Assembly: GCA_963835165.1 (NCBI GenBank)
Contig: CAWIGD010000022.1
Location: forward strand, 62,001 to 126,000
DNA length: 64,000 nt
Direction of reading: 5' to 3'
From: VAZQ01 sp963835165
GTDB taxonomy: Bacteria; Pseudomonadota; Alphaproteobacteria; Rhizobiales; Xanthobacteraceae
Shown here piece after piece: positions 27,500-37,216 of the stretch. The position numbers and the translations under genes are program-made. The notes beneath the pieces are model-generated. The model saw nothing but the letters and a program-made list of their open reading frames with translations, made no database searches and was not told the origin of the DNA. The stretch's first letter is position 1. Each line of letters opens with the position of its first letter.

Positions 27500-29857
27500 T
27501 CAAAGTCTCTTTGCCGGCGCCATCGACGACGCGGTTGGATCGCCGCGCGCGTGGCAGCCCCGCCGCTGAGAGCGTCCCGTTGCGGTCGTCCCTCGTGGGG
27601 CTCCCCTTGGGAGCGTCTCCGTTCGGGCCGGCTGCGCGCGCGGCCCGCGACGGCGGCCGCCGCCGCCGACGCGGCCTTCCGAGAGCAACTCGAACCGCAG
27701 CGCGCCGGCGACCGGTGCAGCCTCGACCAGGCGCACCGTCACGCGATCGCCCAGGCGGTGGCTCTCGCCGCTGCGATCGCCGATCAGCGCATGCCGGTCT
27801 TCGTGATAGCGGAAATACTCCTCGCCGATGGTACGCGCCGGAATGAAGCCGTCGGCGCCGGTGTCGTCGAGCTTGACGAACAGGCCGGCGCGGGTGGCGC
27901 CGGAGATATGGCCTTCGAAGGTCGCGCCGATGCGGTCGGCGAGGAAATGGGCGAGCAGCCGGTCGAATGTCTCGCGCTCCGCTTTCATGGCGCGCCGCTC
28001 GGCGGCCGAGATCTGTGCGCCGATCTCGCCCAGCGCGGCGGTGTCTTGCTGCTCGGGCAATGCGCCGTCGCCGAGGCCCAACGCGCGGATCAAGCCGCGG
28101 TGAACGATGAGATCGGCATAGCGGCGGATAGGCGAGGTGAAATGGGCATAGCGCCGCAGGTTGAGCCCGAAATGCCCGTAGTTCTCGGCGGCGTATTCGG
28201 CCTGTGCCTGCGTGCGCAGCACCACCTCGTTGACCAGCTTTTCGACCTCTCGGCCTTTCACCCGCGCGAGGATGCGGTTGAACTGCTCGGCCCGCAGCGC
28301 GCCGGCCTTCGGCAGCGAGATGTCGAGGCTTTGCAGGAACTCGCGCAGTGCGTTCACCCGCTCGGGATCGGGCTCGTCGTGAACGCGGTAGATCAGCGGC
28401 ACGCGCGCGCGCTCCAGCGTTTCCGCCGCCGCCACATTGGCGAGGATCATGAATTCCTCGATCAGCCGGTGCGCGTCGAGACGTTCCGGCGTCATCACCC
28501 GATCGACGGTGTTGTGGGCGGTGAGGACGATCTTGCGTTCCGGAAGGTCGAGGTCGAGCGGGGCGCGTTCGTCGCGGGCGCGCTTGAGCGCGCGATAGGC
28601 GGAATAGAGCGGCTCGAGAATGGATGCCAGCAGCGGCCCGGTGGTTTCATCGGGCCAGCCGTCGACCGCGGCCTGCGCCTGCACGTAGTTGAGCTTCGCG
28701 GCCGAGCGCATGAGCACGCGGTGGAAGCTGTGCGAGCGCTTGCGGCCATCGGCGCCGACCACGAGACGCACCGCGAGCGCGGCGCGATCCTCGCCCGGCC
28801 GGAGCGAGCAGAGATCGTTGGAGATGCGCTCCGGCAGCATCGGCACCACCTGGTCGGGGAAATAGACCGAGTTGCCGCGCACCAGCGCTTCGCGGTCGAG
28901 CGCCGAGCCCGGCCGCACGTAGTGGGCGACGTCGGCGATGGCGACGCTGATGACGAACCCGCCGGCATTTTTCGGGTCTTGATCGCGCATCGCGTGCACG
29001 GCGTCGTCGTGATCCTTGGCGTCGGCCGGATCGATGGTGACGAGCGGCAGCTCGCGCCAATCCTCGCGTCCGGCGAGCCGCGCCGGCTTGGCCGCTTCCG
29101 CCTCCGCCACGGTGGCGGCAGGAAATACATTCGGGATCGAGTGGGCGTGAATGGCGATCAGGCTGACGGCGCGCTCGGTCTTGAGCGAGCCCAGCCTCTC
29201 GGTCACGCGCGCGCTCGCGAGCCCGTAGCCGCTGCGGCGCGCCGCCACCTCGACCGCGACCAGATCGCCGTCGCGCGCGTCCGCGCCGGCGCCGGGTGGG
29301 ATCGCGAGCTCGCGACCGAGCTGCTTCTTGTCGATCGGCTCGAGCCGTCCGCCGCCGCCCGGCGCCGCGCGGAAAATGCCGAGCACGCGTTGCTTGCCGC
29401 GGTCGATGAGCTTGATGATGCGCCCGGTGTGATGGACCGGATCGTCCTTGTCGCCGCTGTCCTCGACCCGCAGCAAGACGCGGTCGCCGATGCCGGCAAC
29501 CTCGTTCGGCCGCGGGCGGCGCGGAATCCGGATGCGGATCTTGGGGGCGGGGCCGTGCTCGGCCTCATCCCATTCGGTCGGGACCGCGATCAGTTCGCCG
29601 TCGCGGTCGCGCGCCGTGACGTCGGCGACCACGACATGGGGCAGGGTCCCGGGATGGTGCAGCTTCTTGCGGCGCTGCTCGACGCGGCCCTCGTCGGCAA
29701 GCTCGCGCAGCATCGTCTTGAGGGCGGCGCGGTCGGCGTTCTTCAGGTCGAAGGCGCGCGCGATCTCGCGGGTGCCGACTTTTCCGGGTTGCTGGCCGAT
29801 GAAGGCGACGATGTCGTCTTTGGAGGGAAGGGGAGATTTGCTGTGAGGACGTTTCAT
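27500..29857 (-). CDS. rnr: Ribonuclease R, unit B (intact)
   Basis: 785 residues, MKRPHSKSPLPSKDDIVAFIG. N-terminal helix-turn-helix-like and cold-shock domains are followed by the RNB catalytic domain (TIDPADAKDHDDAVHAM; GNSVYFPDQVVPMLPE), the S1 domain (FEGHISGATRAGLFVKLDDTGADGF) and a basic Gly/Arg-rich tail. It degrades structured RNA 3' to 5', for example during RNA quality control. This is the only uninterrupted rnr here. Its C-terminal tail ends TASSMAPAKRL and is unrelated to the unit A tail. Confidence 0.93.
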   Translation of the reverse strand: MKRPHSKSPLPSKDDIVAFIGQQPGKVGTREIARAFDLKNADRAALKTMLRELADEGRVEQRRKKLHHPGTLPHVVVADVTARDRDGELIAVPTEWDEAEHGPAPKIRIRIPRRPRPNEVAGIGDRVLLRVEDSGDKDDPVHHTGRIIKLIDRGKQRVLGIFRAAPGGGGRLEPIDKKQLGRELAIPPGAGADARDGDLVAVEVAARRSGYGLASARVTERLGSLKTERAVSLIAIHAHSIPNVFPAATVAEAEAAKPARLAGREDWRELPLVTIDPADAKDHDDAVHAMRDQDPKNAGGFVISVAIADVAHYVRPGSALDREALVRGNSVYFPDQVVPMLPERISNDLCSLRPGEDRAALAVRLVVGADGRKRSHSFHRVLMRSAAKLNYVQAQAAVDGWPDETTGPLLASILEPLYSAYRALKRARDERAPLDLDLPERKIVLTAHNTVDRVMTPERLDAHRLIEEFMILANVAAAETLERARVPLIYRVHDEPDPERVNALREFLQSLDISLPKAGALRAEQFNRILARVKGREVEKLVNEVVLRTQAQAEYAAENYGHFGLNLRRYAHFTSPIRRYADLIVHRGLIRALGLGDGALPEQQDTAALGEIGAQISAAERRAMKAERETFDRLLAHFLADRIGATFEGHISGATRAGLFVKLDDTGADGFIPARTIGEEYFRYHEDRHALIGDRSGESHRLGDRVTVRLVEAAPVAGALRFELLSEGRVGGGGRRRGPRAQPARTETLPRGAPRGTTATGRSQRRGCHARGDPTASSMAPAKRL

Positions 29858-29949
29858 GACAGCGACCGGAGTCAGTAAGCCCTGATCACGAGGCTCCGTC
29901 CAGGCGCGTCCGTTTCACGGAATGCCAGCCCCTGATGACTGACCTCTGA

Positions 29950-32619
29950 TCACTGGCCCCTGGTCTTCTTGCGCGCCGGCTTTGCATCGACGCTCGCGGG
30001 CGGCTTGGCCTTGGCGGCAGCTTTCGGTTTTGCCGGTGTCTTGCGCGCGGTGCTGCGCGCCTTCGCCGGCGGCTTCTTGCCGCCGCCGCGCGCGGCGCGT
30101 GCGTCCAGCAAGCCGACCGCCTGTTCGAGCGTGATCGCCTCCGGGGTCATGTCGGACGACAGCGTGGCGTTGACGCCGTCATGGCTCACATACGGACCGT
30201 AACGACCGTTCTTCACCACGATCGTACCACCCTTGTCCGGGTGGTCGCCCAGTGCGCGGCCGGGATCGGCGCCCAGGCGGCCTTTGCGCGGCCCCTTGGC
30301 GCGTTTCTCTTCGATCAGCGTCACCGCGCGGTTCAGTCCGACGCTGAGCACATCGTCGCCCGGCGTGAGGTTGGCGTACATCTTCCCATGCTGGATATAA
30401 GGTCCGAAGCGGCCGACGCCGGCCACGATCGGCTCGCCGTCGTCGGGATGCTTGCCGATTTCGCGCGGAAGCGAGAGCAGTCCGAGCGCGCGCTCGAGAT
30501 CGAGATCGTCGGAAGACAGGCCTTTCGGCAGGCCGGCGCGTTTGGGCTTCTCGCCCTCGACCGCCTCGCCGAGCTGCACGTAGGGCCCGAAACGGCCCGA
30601 GCGCAGCGTCACTTCGAGGCCGCTCGCGGGATCCTCGCCGAGCTTCTTCATGCCCCCGTCGGGGCCGCCATTGACGCCATTGCCGGGCGCGAACTGGCGG
30701 GTGTAGCGGCATTCGGGATAATTCGTGCAGCCGATGAAGCCGCCGAACTTGCCGAGCTTGAGCGAGAGTTTTCCGGTCTCGCAGTTCGGACACTTGCGCG
30801 GATCGGTGCCGTCCGCGCGCGGCGGAAACAGGTGCGGCGCCAGCATCTCGTCGAGCGCATCGATGACCTGCGCGACGCGCAGCTCCTTGATGTCGCCGAC
30901 GGCGGCGGTGAAATCGCGCCAGAAATCGCGCAACAGATCGCGCCACGCCATCTCGTTGTTGGAGATGCGGTCGAGCTGCTCCTCGAGCCCGGCGGTGAAA
31001 TCGTATTCGACGTAGCGGGCGAAGAAGCTTTCGAGGAAGGCGGTCAGCACCCGCCCCTTGTCCTCGGGAACGAGGCGCTTCTTGTCGATGCGCACATAGC
31101 CGCGGTCCTTGAGGACCTGCAGGATCGAGGCATAGGTCGAGGGCCGGCCGATGCCGAGCTCTTCCATCCGCTTGACCAGCGACGCTTCCGAATAGCGCGG
31201 CGGCGGCTCGGTGAAATGCTGGGTGGCGTCGATGTTGCGCTTGGTGAGGTTCTCGCCCGCGCTCATTTCCGGCAGGCGTCGCGACTCCTCGTCGTCGGCG
31301 GCGTCGTCCTCGCCCTCTTGATAGAGCGTGAGGAAGCCGTCGAACTTGATCACCGTGCCGTTCGCGCGCAGATCGATGGATTGATAGCGCTGACCGGCCC
31401 CGCCGACCTTGGCGGTGATGTCGGCGGTGGTGCGCTCGAGCTCGGCGGATTCCATCTGGCTCGCCATCGTGCGCAGCCAGATCAGCTCGTAGAGCCTGGC
31501 CTGATCGGAGTCGAGGAATGCCTTCGTGTCCTTCGGACGACGCGCCACGTCGGTCGGCCGGATCGCCTCGTGCGCCTCCTGCGCATTCTTCGCCTTGGTC
31601 TGGTACTGGCGCGGGGAGGGCGGCACGTAACGGCTGCCGTAATCCGTGCCGATCAGGCTGCGCGCGGCGGCAACCGCCTCTTCCGCGATGTCGACGCCGT
31701 CGGTGCGCATATAGGTGATGAGGCCGACGGTCTCGCCGTCGATGTCGACCCCTTCGTACAGCCGCTGCGCGATGCGCATGGTGTGGGCGGGCGCGAAGCC
31801 GAGCTTGCGGCTCGCCTCCTGCTGCAGGGTCGAGGTGGTGAACGGCGGCGGTGGATTGCGCCGGGCGGGCTTGGCCTCGACGTTGGCGACCGTGAACGCC
31901 GCGTTCTCCAGCGCCTGCTTGAACGCTTCGGCCTCGGCGCCCGAACCGATATCGAGCCGCTGGATCTTCTTGCCGTCGGCGCCGACGAGCCGCGCCTGGA
32001 AGGTGTCTGAACGCGGGGTGGCGAGGGTCGCCACCAGCGACCAATATTCCCGCGCGACGAACTTTTCGATTTCCAGCTCGCGGTCGCAGACCAGGCGCAG
32101 CGCCACCGATTGCACGCGGCCGGCGGAGCGCGCCCCCGGAAGCTTGCGCCACAGCACCGGCGACAGGGTGAACCCGACGAGGTAATCGAGGGCGCGGCGG
32201 GCGAGATAGGCATCGACCAGGGCGCGGTCGATGCTGCGGGGGTGCTTCATCGCATCGAGCACCGCCTTCTTGGTGATGGCGTTGAACACCACCCGCTCGA
32301 CCGCCTGCTTCCCGATCGCGTGCTGCTCCTTGAGCACTTCGAGGACGTGCCAGGAGATCGCCTCGCCCTCGCGGTCGGGGTCGGTCGCCAGGATCAGCTT
32401 GTTGGCGCCTTTGACCGCCCGGGCAATGTCGTTCAGGCGCTTGCGGGACTTGTCGTCGACCTCCCAGAGCATATGGAAATCGTGCTCGGGATCGACCGAT
32501 CCGTCCTTCGCCGGCAGATCGCGCACGTGGCCGAACGACGCCAGGACCTCGTAGCCGGGGCCAAGGTATTTGTTGATCGTTTTCGCCTTGGCCGGCGACT
32601 CGACGACAACGATATCCAT
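29950..32619 (-). CDS. topA: DNA topoisomerase I, unit B (intact)
   Basis: 889 residues. It begins MDIVVVESPAKAKTINKYLG and has the TOPRIM domain (ILATDPDREGEAISWHVLE), the catalytic-tyrosine region LITYMRTDGVDI, a C4 zinc finger (CPNCETGKLSLKLGKFGGFIGCTNYPEC), repeated topo C-terminal modules (SGRFGPYVQLGE; KNGRYGPYVSHDG) and a Lys/Ala/Pro-rich end. It relaxes negatively supercoiled DNA during transcription and replication. It is usually downstream of dprA in this lineage; here dprA is 30 kb away at 62146. Confidence 0.94.
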   Translation of the reverse strand: MDIVVVESPAKAKTINKYLGPGYEVLASFGHVRDLPAKDGSVDPEHDFHMLWEVDDKSRKRLNDIARAVKGANKLILATDPDREGEAISWHVLEVLKEQHAIGKQAVERVVFNAITKKAVLDAMKHPRSIDRALVDAYLARRALDYLVGFTLSPVLWRKLPGARSAGRVQSVALRLVCDRELEIEKFVAREYWSLVATLATPRSDTFQARLVGADGKKIQRLDIGSGAEAEAFKQALENAAFTVANVEAKPARRNPPPPFTTSTLQQEASRKLGFAPAHTMRIAQRLYEGVDIDGETVGLITYMRTDGVDIAEEAVAAARSLIGTDYGSRYVPPSPRQYQTKAKNAQEAHEAIRPTDVARRPKDTKAFLDSDQARLYELIWLRTMASQMESAELERTTADITAKVGGAGQRYQSIDLRANGTVIKFDGFLTLYQEGEDDAADDEESRRLPEMSAGENLTKRNIDATQHFTEPPPRYSEASLVKRMEELGIGRPSTYASILQVLKDRGYVRIDKKRLVPEDKGRVLTAFLESFFARYVEYDFTAGLEEQLDRISNNEMAWRDLLRDFWRDFTAAVGDIKELRVAQVIDALDEMLAPHLFPPRADGTDPRKCPNCETGKLSLKLGKFGGFIGCTNYPECRYTRQFAPGNGVNGGPDGGMKKLGEDPASGLEVTLRSGRFGPYVQLGEAVEGEKPKRAGLPKGLSSDDLDLERALGLLSLPREIGKHPDDGEPIVAGVGRFGPYIQHGKMYANLTPGDDVLSVGLNRAVTLIEEKRAKGPRKGRLGADPGRALGDHPDKGGTIVVKNGRYGPYVSHDGVNATLSSDMTPEAITLEQAVGLLDARAARGGGKKPPAKARSTARKTPAKPKAAAKAKPPASVDAKPARKKTRGQ

Positions 32620-33083
32620 GAAAATCCAATAAGTTAGGGTGCAGAGCCGAGGCGCTCAGGGCGAAATTGGCCCGCGGTTGTCGCGGCGAAACATGGGGAT
32701 GTCAACCCTCGCTGTCAAACCGGCGCGGGGGCTTGCGGCGCGGCCGGATGGCCGCGAAGGGGAGCCGGGGCGGCGCGGCGGCACCGGATTTTCCGCTGGC
32801 TTTCCCACGCAACCACAATGCTTTATCCCTGAATGTAAATGTTATAGGTCGGAAACCGCCGGCGACACCGGAGGCAAGCTCGCTGTGGGTGTCAAATCGT
32901 CCGAAGCCAGTGCGCCGCGGCGGCCCTGAGTGCGTCCTCTTGCCTGGACGAAGAATATTCTCGCGGCATCGTGATCCATTGTGTCGCGTTGTGATGCTCA
33001 TCACAGACAGGAGATTTCCGACCGCTATACCTACGGCGAATGGTTCAACATGAATCATTCCTTCGTCGCACGGGGAGGCTGAG
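32620..33083. other. Intergenic region upstream of topA, unit B
   Basis: Counterpart of 23011-23477 with scattered differences. No gene seen; presumed promoter region for topA and mini-protein 1. Confidence 0.5.
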
Positions 33084-33287
33084 ATGTCGTCCAGTACGAA
33101 GTTGAGGGAGATGGCCGAATACCACGCAAGAGAGTGCGTGCGCGCGGCCAACTTGACGGATGATGCTGAAAATCGCGAGCTCCTTCTCAGGATGGCGCGC
33201 GAGTGGGCACAGGAGGCGCAGCGCCGCGGCTCCCACGCCTGCCTGCATCCCGATGATACGAATCTTCAGGTCGAGCCGCGCGCTTGA
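33084..33287 (+). CDS. Mini-protein 1 (67 aa), unit B
   Basis: MSSSTKLREMAEYHARECVRAA..., with core NRELLLRMAREWAQEAQRR. Differs from unit A mainly in the last dozen residues. The preserved frame across both copies supports that it is a real gene. Unknown function. Confidence 0.72.
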   Translation: MSSSTKLREMAEYHARECVRAANLTDDAENRELLLRMAREWAQEAQRRGSHACLHPDDTNLQVEPRA

Positions 33288-33367
33288 GGCCGCCAAAGCG
33301 GAGTTCGACGCATTAGCTAGGAGGCAATGGCCGATCGCCCACTGCGGCAGGGCGCGCGCCGCCAACT

Positions 33368-33526
33368 CTAGGGCTTCGTCTCTGTCGATGCCTGCCGCGC
33401 AGCCGCCTGCATCCACTCACTCGCCAATTTGAGCAGGAGTTCGCGATATTGCGGATCGCTCGTCCGACCAGCCGCCCGGACGCAATCCTGCGCGTACGAT
33501 TCATATAAATTGGTTTCCCAAGGCAT
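33368..33526 (-). CDS. Mini-protein 2 (52 aa), unit B
   Basis: MPWETNLYESYAQDCVRAAGR... with core QYRELLLKLASEWMQAAAR. GGAGGAGG lies 4 bases before the start. Convergent with, and homologous to, mini-protein 1. Confidence 0.68.
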   Translation of the reverse strand: MPWETNLYESYAQDCVRAAGRTSDPQYRELLLKLASEWMQAAARQASTETKP

Positions 33527-34046
33527 CGCGCCTCCTCCTGATACCGACCGCCTCAATCTTTTCGACGCTCGCGGGGGAGGTCGCCAGCCGGACGCAGCAA
33601 TGGATTGCGATCCGGGCTGGCTCCGTCGGTGATCAGGCAATGCACATTGGTTGCTCGAGGCTCCGAAAGGTTTTCACGCCTCTCGGTTTCGTGAATGCGT
33701 TTCCCACACCTCCCGGTTTCGTGAAATGCGCGGCGACGAGGGCGCCGTCCGCCGCTCCTGCGGGGCTTGCGTCCGAGCGCCCCGGCGGCCCGCGACATGA
33801 AAAGCGCGAAGCATCCGGAGATTGACGATCGTTGACCTACGAGTGGGCTATCCGCAGCCGCAAGCGGACGAGAGCCGCACAGGCCCGCAGACAAAGCCGC
33901 AAATGAAATCTCGGCCGGGAACTCGATGGCCGGACCCGATTCGGGATGCCGCCATCGATTGTGGGTCCCGAGTGCCCCGCTGCGGTGCGCGGGCGGGGCA
34001 CTCCTCAACTTTGACTTTGCCCTCGAACTCGACGCCGACCGCCGCG

Positions 34047-34286
34047 CTACCAGCGGCAGATGCGCCGACCGCCGCGCCAGAAACAGCGCCAGGCCGAACT
34101 GTAATTGCGGCGGCATCCGCCCCACGGTCCGCGGTGCCAGCCAAAGCCACATCCGCCTGCGACAGTTGTCACGTCGGACGGCGCCACCGGCGTCCCGCCC
34201 AGCGGCGTGAACGCCTGGGCATCATGCGATGCCGGCGCCACCATCAGCCCCACGCCCGCTGCCGCAAACAAAAACGTCTTCCTCAT
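34047..34286 (-). CDS. Small secreted Gly/Trp/Cys-rich protein
   Basis: 79 residues. A signal peptide (MRKTFLFAAAGVGLMVAPASHDAQA) is followed by a mature part with the motif GGCGFGWHRGPWGGCRRN and a basic tail RCFWRGGRRICRW. Short secreted proteins with GCGxGxHRGPWGxCR are common in Bradyrhizobium; function unknown. Just outside unit B. Confidence 0.7.
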   Translation of the reverse strand: MRKTFLFAAAGVGLMVAPASHDAQAFTPLGGTPVAPSDVTTVAGGCGFGWHRGPWGGCRRNYSSAWRCFWRGGRRICRW

Positions 34287-34485
34287 GGTTGTCACCTTCG
34301 CTTCCGATTGTCGCCCGGCGCGCAGAAAAGCGTGTTCCGCCGCGACACGCAATCGACGCCCGCCGCATCGATTCGATATGCGATCGGCCGGCTTGGGCAT
34401 CCCAGCGGGCTGCAAGATCGATCTTTTGAAAGTGAGCAATTTTGGACAGACCGCTGATGTCAGGTCCGTTAGTTTTCCCGCCGAC

Positions 34486-34562
34486 GGCAGGGTAGCTCAA
34501 TCGGCAGAGCGCGTGTGTGAACAGCACGAGACGGTGGTTCGAAACCATTCCCCCCGCCGCCA
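34486..34562 (+). tRNA. Degenerate tRNA-like sequence (anticodon position GAA)
   Basis: The sequence GGCAGGG-TA-GCTC...GAGC has a good D arm, an anticodon stem CGTGT/GCACG with loop GTGAACA, a T arm GGTGG-TTCGAAA-CCATT, and an acceptor 3' strand CCCCGCC with G73 and encoded CCA. Defects are one A-C mismatch in the acceptor stem, two extra bases between T stem and acceptor, and C at position 37. It would read Phe codons but looks like a tRNA pseudogene or tRNA-derived attachment remnant. Confidence 0.4.
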
Positions 34563-34678
34563 ACTCCCCCCAACCCCGACAAAAGCGGCTTCCGAGCGTG
34601 GGCCGGCCCCGGATGAACCAACCCGGCCGCTGCCGCGACTAATGATTGCGGCGGTCCTTGCGGGCCCAGGGGGTAGTG

Positions 34679-34945
34679 ATGCTTGTCCTGAAATATTTCG
34701 TGGTGGTCGGCGGCCTGATGGTGGCCGGCCTTATGGCGTTGAATGCCCACATGGCGCCGTCCGGCTCGGTCTCGGCCGCCGCGGTGACCCATGCCTCGAG
34801 CGCCGCCTCGCTTGCCATCGTCCCGCCCAAGCCGGCGCCCGTGGTCGCACCGGCGGCGGAGCCCGCCCCGCCGGCGGTCGCGAAGCCTGCTAAGGGCTCG
34901 CGTCATTCCTCCCGTTCCACGCAGGCCCACCAACGGTCGCGTTGA
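34679..34945 (+). CDS. Small membrane-anchored Ala/Pro-rich protein
   Basis: 88 residues. One N-terminal hydrophobic helix (LVLKYFVVVGGLMVAGLMAL) is followed by an Ala/Pro-rich, basic low-complexity tail. GGGGGTAGTG precedes the ATG. No family recognised; similar short proteins are frequent in Bradyrhizobium. Confidence 0.6.
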   Translation: MLVLKYFVVVGGLMVAGLMALNAHMAPSGSVSAAAVTHASSAASLAIVPPKPAPVVAPAAEPAPPAVAKPAKGSRHSSRSTQAHQRSR

Positions 34946-34994
34946 CCGCGGCGCCTTCGATTGCTGCCAGCCGTTCCGCGATCCCAGTGCCGCC

Positions 34995-35046
34995 GATTTG
35001 AAATTCCTGCACCCGTGACGCGAGTTCACCTCAAGAATTTCAAATC
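34995..35046. repeat. Inverted repeat GATTTGAAATT / AATTTCAAATC
   Basis: A perfect 11-bp inverted repeat with a 30-base loop, related in sequence to the longer hairpin at 9956-10031. It lies between two small genes and could act as a terminator. Confidence 0.6.
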
Positions 35047-35138
35047 GAAAACCGGGCACTAGCCCGGCTTGTTCGACGGTTGCGTCGTTGGATATAGTGC
35101 GGCCTGCGACTGCGTCGCCAGTCAAGCGGAGAGACGCT

Positions 35139-35372
35139 ATGCGAATGATCCTCCTGGCCGCGGCCGCGTGCGTCGCACTCGCGTTTGCCCATACCGCTGC
35201 GCGCGCCGATGGCGCGTGGTGCGCTCGCGACGCCATGGGCTGCACCAATTGCGGTTTTCACACCCATGCGCAGTGCATGGCCAATGTGTCGGGCATGGGC
35301 GGATCCTGCGAACGCAATCCCAACCGTGTGGCATCCTCGGAGGTCCGCGGGCGCAAGCAGCGCAGCAATTAG
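35139..35372 (+). CDS. DUF3551 family small secreted protein
   Basis: 77 residues with a signal peptide (MRMILLAAAACVALAFAHTAARA) and the DUF3551 pattern WCARDAMGCTNCGFHTHAQCMANVSGMGGSC, rich in cysteine. The family is abundant in Bradyrhizobium and has no known function. GGAGAG precedes the ATG. Confidence 0.8.
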   Translation: MRMILLAAAACVALAFAHTAARADGAWCARDAMGCTNCGFHTHAQCMANVSGMGGSCERNPNRVASSEVRGRKQRSN

Positions 35373-35503
35373 CGGCGGCCGCCGATCTTCTCGCAGACTC
35401 CGCTCAGCGTGCTCCGGCCGCTGCTGCGGCGTTCCGGGCCGCGATCACGAGAACGCAATCCCCACCAGACCGCATGGTTCAGCGATATCGAAAGGACATC
35501 CCC

Positions 35504-35797
35504 ATGAAGGCTATTGTTGTTGCCGCGTTGATCGCCGGATTTTCCACGGTGCCGGGCGTGGCGGCTCCCATCGACCTGTCGGCCCAGACCTGCAAGCAGT
35601 TCCAGGCGAGCAGCCCGGACGAAATCAAGATCATCCTGGCCTGGCTCGACGGCTACTACAAAGACGAGAAAGATCCGCCGGTCATCGACACCGACAAATT
35701 CGTTTCCAACGCCAAGAAGCTCGGCGAATATTGCAGCGCGAATCCAACAATCGGTCTGATCACCGCGACCGACAAATTGTTCGGCGACGGCAAGTAA
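35504..35797 (+). CDS. HdeA/HdeB-family periplasmic protein
   Basis: 97 residues. Signal peptide (MKAIVVAALIAGFSTVPGVAA), then TCKQFQASSPDEIKIILAWLDGYY...LGEYCSANP with the two conserved cysteines of HdeA. HdeA is an acid-activated periplasmic chaperone in enteric bacteria; the role in this lineage is inferred. A fragment of a second copy is at 51475. Both are followed convergently by a dprA 3' fragment. Confidence 0.82.
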   Translation: MKAIVVAALIAGFSTVPGVAAPIDLSAQTCKQFQASSPDEIKIILAWLDGYYKDEKDPPVIDTDKFVSNAKKLGEYCSANPTIGLITATDKLFGDGK

Positions 35798-35848
35798 CGG
35801 TCCGGCGGCACCGCCCAAGTCGGGGCGATGACGTATCCGGAGCCGCGA

Positions 35849-36007
35849 TCACGACGACAGCAGCCGGCCGGTCGGATGATAGACGAGTGACACCAGGGCG
35901 CCGCCGTGGCGCTCGAGCCGCCCCGCGAGCTCGAGCAGAACCACGCGCACGGCGGCGGGGGAGCTTCCGGACAAGCCAATAAGATCGTCGATCGGGACCG
36001 GCGTCGG
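35849..36007 (-). pseudogene. dprA: dprA 3'-end fragment (about 160 bases)
   Basis: Matches the last ~150 bases of the intact dprA (from 62146), encoding the end of the C-terminal winged helix, with the same stop. The similarity stops at about 35998. Confidence 0.8.
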
Positions 36008-36181
36008 TCACGCACCAGTTTGCCAACTACCTGATCGGTTGCGCCCTCCCCGATGCTCGCTGACTGCCTGCCGATATGATATGCTAATGCTCCTCGTTAG
36101 AGGAAAACGGTTCCATGGCATGCCCCCCAATTGCGGGGGCGAGATGAGATAGGCGGCTAGGCCACACGATGGGAGGAGGCC

Positions 36182-36613
36182 ATGACCATCGAAAGCATTC
36201 TGAGGCGGAAGGGCACCGACGTCACAACAATAGCTCCGGAAGCCAGCATCAAGAGGGCAGCAGACTGGCTCCGCGCAAAGAATATTGGCGCTCTCGTGGT
36301 GACGAGTGAGGACACAGTTCTTGGTCTCATTTCCGAACGTGAAATCGTTCATGCATTTTCTCGCTATGGCGAGACAGCCGGGTCGATGCCTGTGAAGGAA
36401 ATCATGCAATACGGCGTGACCACCGTGTCCCCGGACGAGAGTGTCAATCGAGTGATGAACCTGATGACGCACCATCGCGTGCGCCACATGCCGGTACTAC
36501 GCGGCGGCAAGCTAGTCGGTATCGTCAGCATCGGCGATGTAGTCAAACATCGACTGGAGGATCTGGAGCTTGAGACGAACGTCCTACGTGATGTCTACAA
36601 CGCCGCGCGTTGA
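36182..36613 (+). CDS. CBS-domain pair protein
   Basis: 143 residues. Two CBS motifs: residues ~10-60 (VTTIAPEASIKRAADWLRAKNIGALVV...VLGLISEREIVHAF) and ~75-130 (TTVSPDESVNRVMNLMTHHRVRHMPVL...LVGIVSIGDVVKHRL). Such stand-alone pairs bind adenine nucleotides and act as energy or redox sensors. GGGAGGAGG precedes the ATG. No partner is adjacent. Confidence 0.9.
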   Translation: MTIESILRRKGTDVTTIAPEASIKRAADWLRAKNIGALVVTSEDTVLGLISEREIVHAFSRYGETAGSMPVKEIMQYGVTTVSPDESVNRVMNLMTHHRVRHMPVLRGGKLVGIVSIGDVVKHRLEDLELETNVLRDVYNAAR

Positions 36614-37216
36614 CGGCTCGGGCGTCGGCCCTGGCCTGCCCGTGTTTCCCGATCTTGTTCCAATTTGAAAGACGGCCAACTCGCTTGGGCTTGCCATGCA
36701 TGCTCGCGCGCACCTGGTGATGTCCGCTGTTGGCACGAAGCTGCCGATCCGGAATGTCCGCTCTCCGGTCGCTAATGGGGGCAAAGCGGACAACATTTGC
36801 TTGTTCTGAGGATTACCGGTTTTGACCCACAACGGACGTCTCTATGCCCACCAACCGGTTGCCCGGACGGCGTGCGACCGAGCATGATCGTACGAGCACG
36901 AGGCCTCCTGTGCGGCGAAATCCCGCGATGGCCGGCAGACTGTACAAGGCAACGGCGCCGACGGCCGATGCGGCGGCTACGCAATGGACATACCGTGCGA
37001 CCGCAACACCGCGGTGGCGCGACAAGTCAGCCTGCGGCGATGTCAGCGAGCGCGAGGCGGACATTCCGGATGGGCAGCTTCCGAGTTCGCGGCCTTCGTG
37101 CGCGACGACGTCCAACGCTGGGCTCCGATTGTGAAGCAGTCGGGTGCGAGGCCCGATTGAGATGCACCGCAATTATCTAATCAAACGGATTTTTGCTGGG
37201 GCGTTACGCACTGAGC
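36614..37216. other. Gene-free degenerate segment
   Basis: About 600 bases with frames in all directions but no protein I recognise and no good ribosome site. Looks like eroded coding sequence. Confidence 0.4.

Larger units (their letters stand above)
24337..33940. repeat. Tandem duplication, unit B
   Basis: Same gene order as unit A. The right end is at GGCCGGACCCGAT (33928-33940), after which the sequence departs from the unit A end. Here rnr and topA are intact while rpmG is chimeric. Near the right end of each unit (about 24068 and 33675) there is an imperfect doublet of CGGTTTCGTGAATGCG. Confidence 0.93.

Noticed and set aside
27449..29878. 809-residue plus-strand frame
   Set aside because: Antisense to intact rnr; no recognisable domain.
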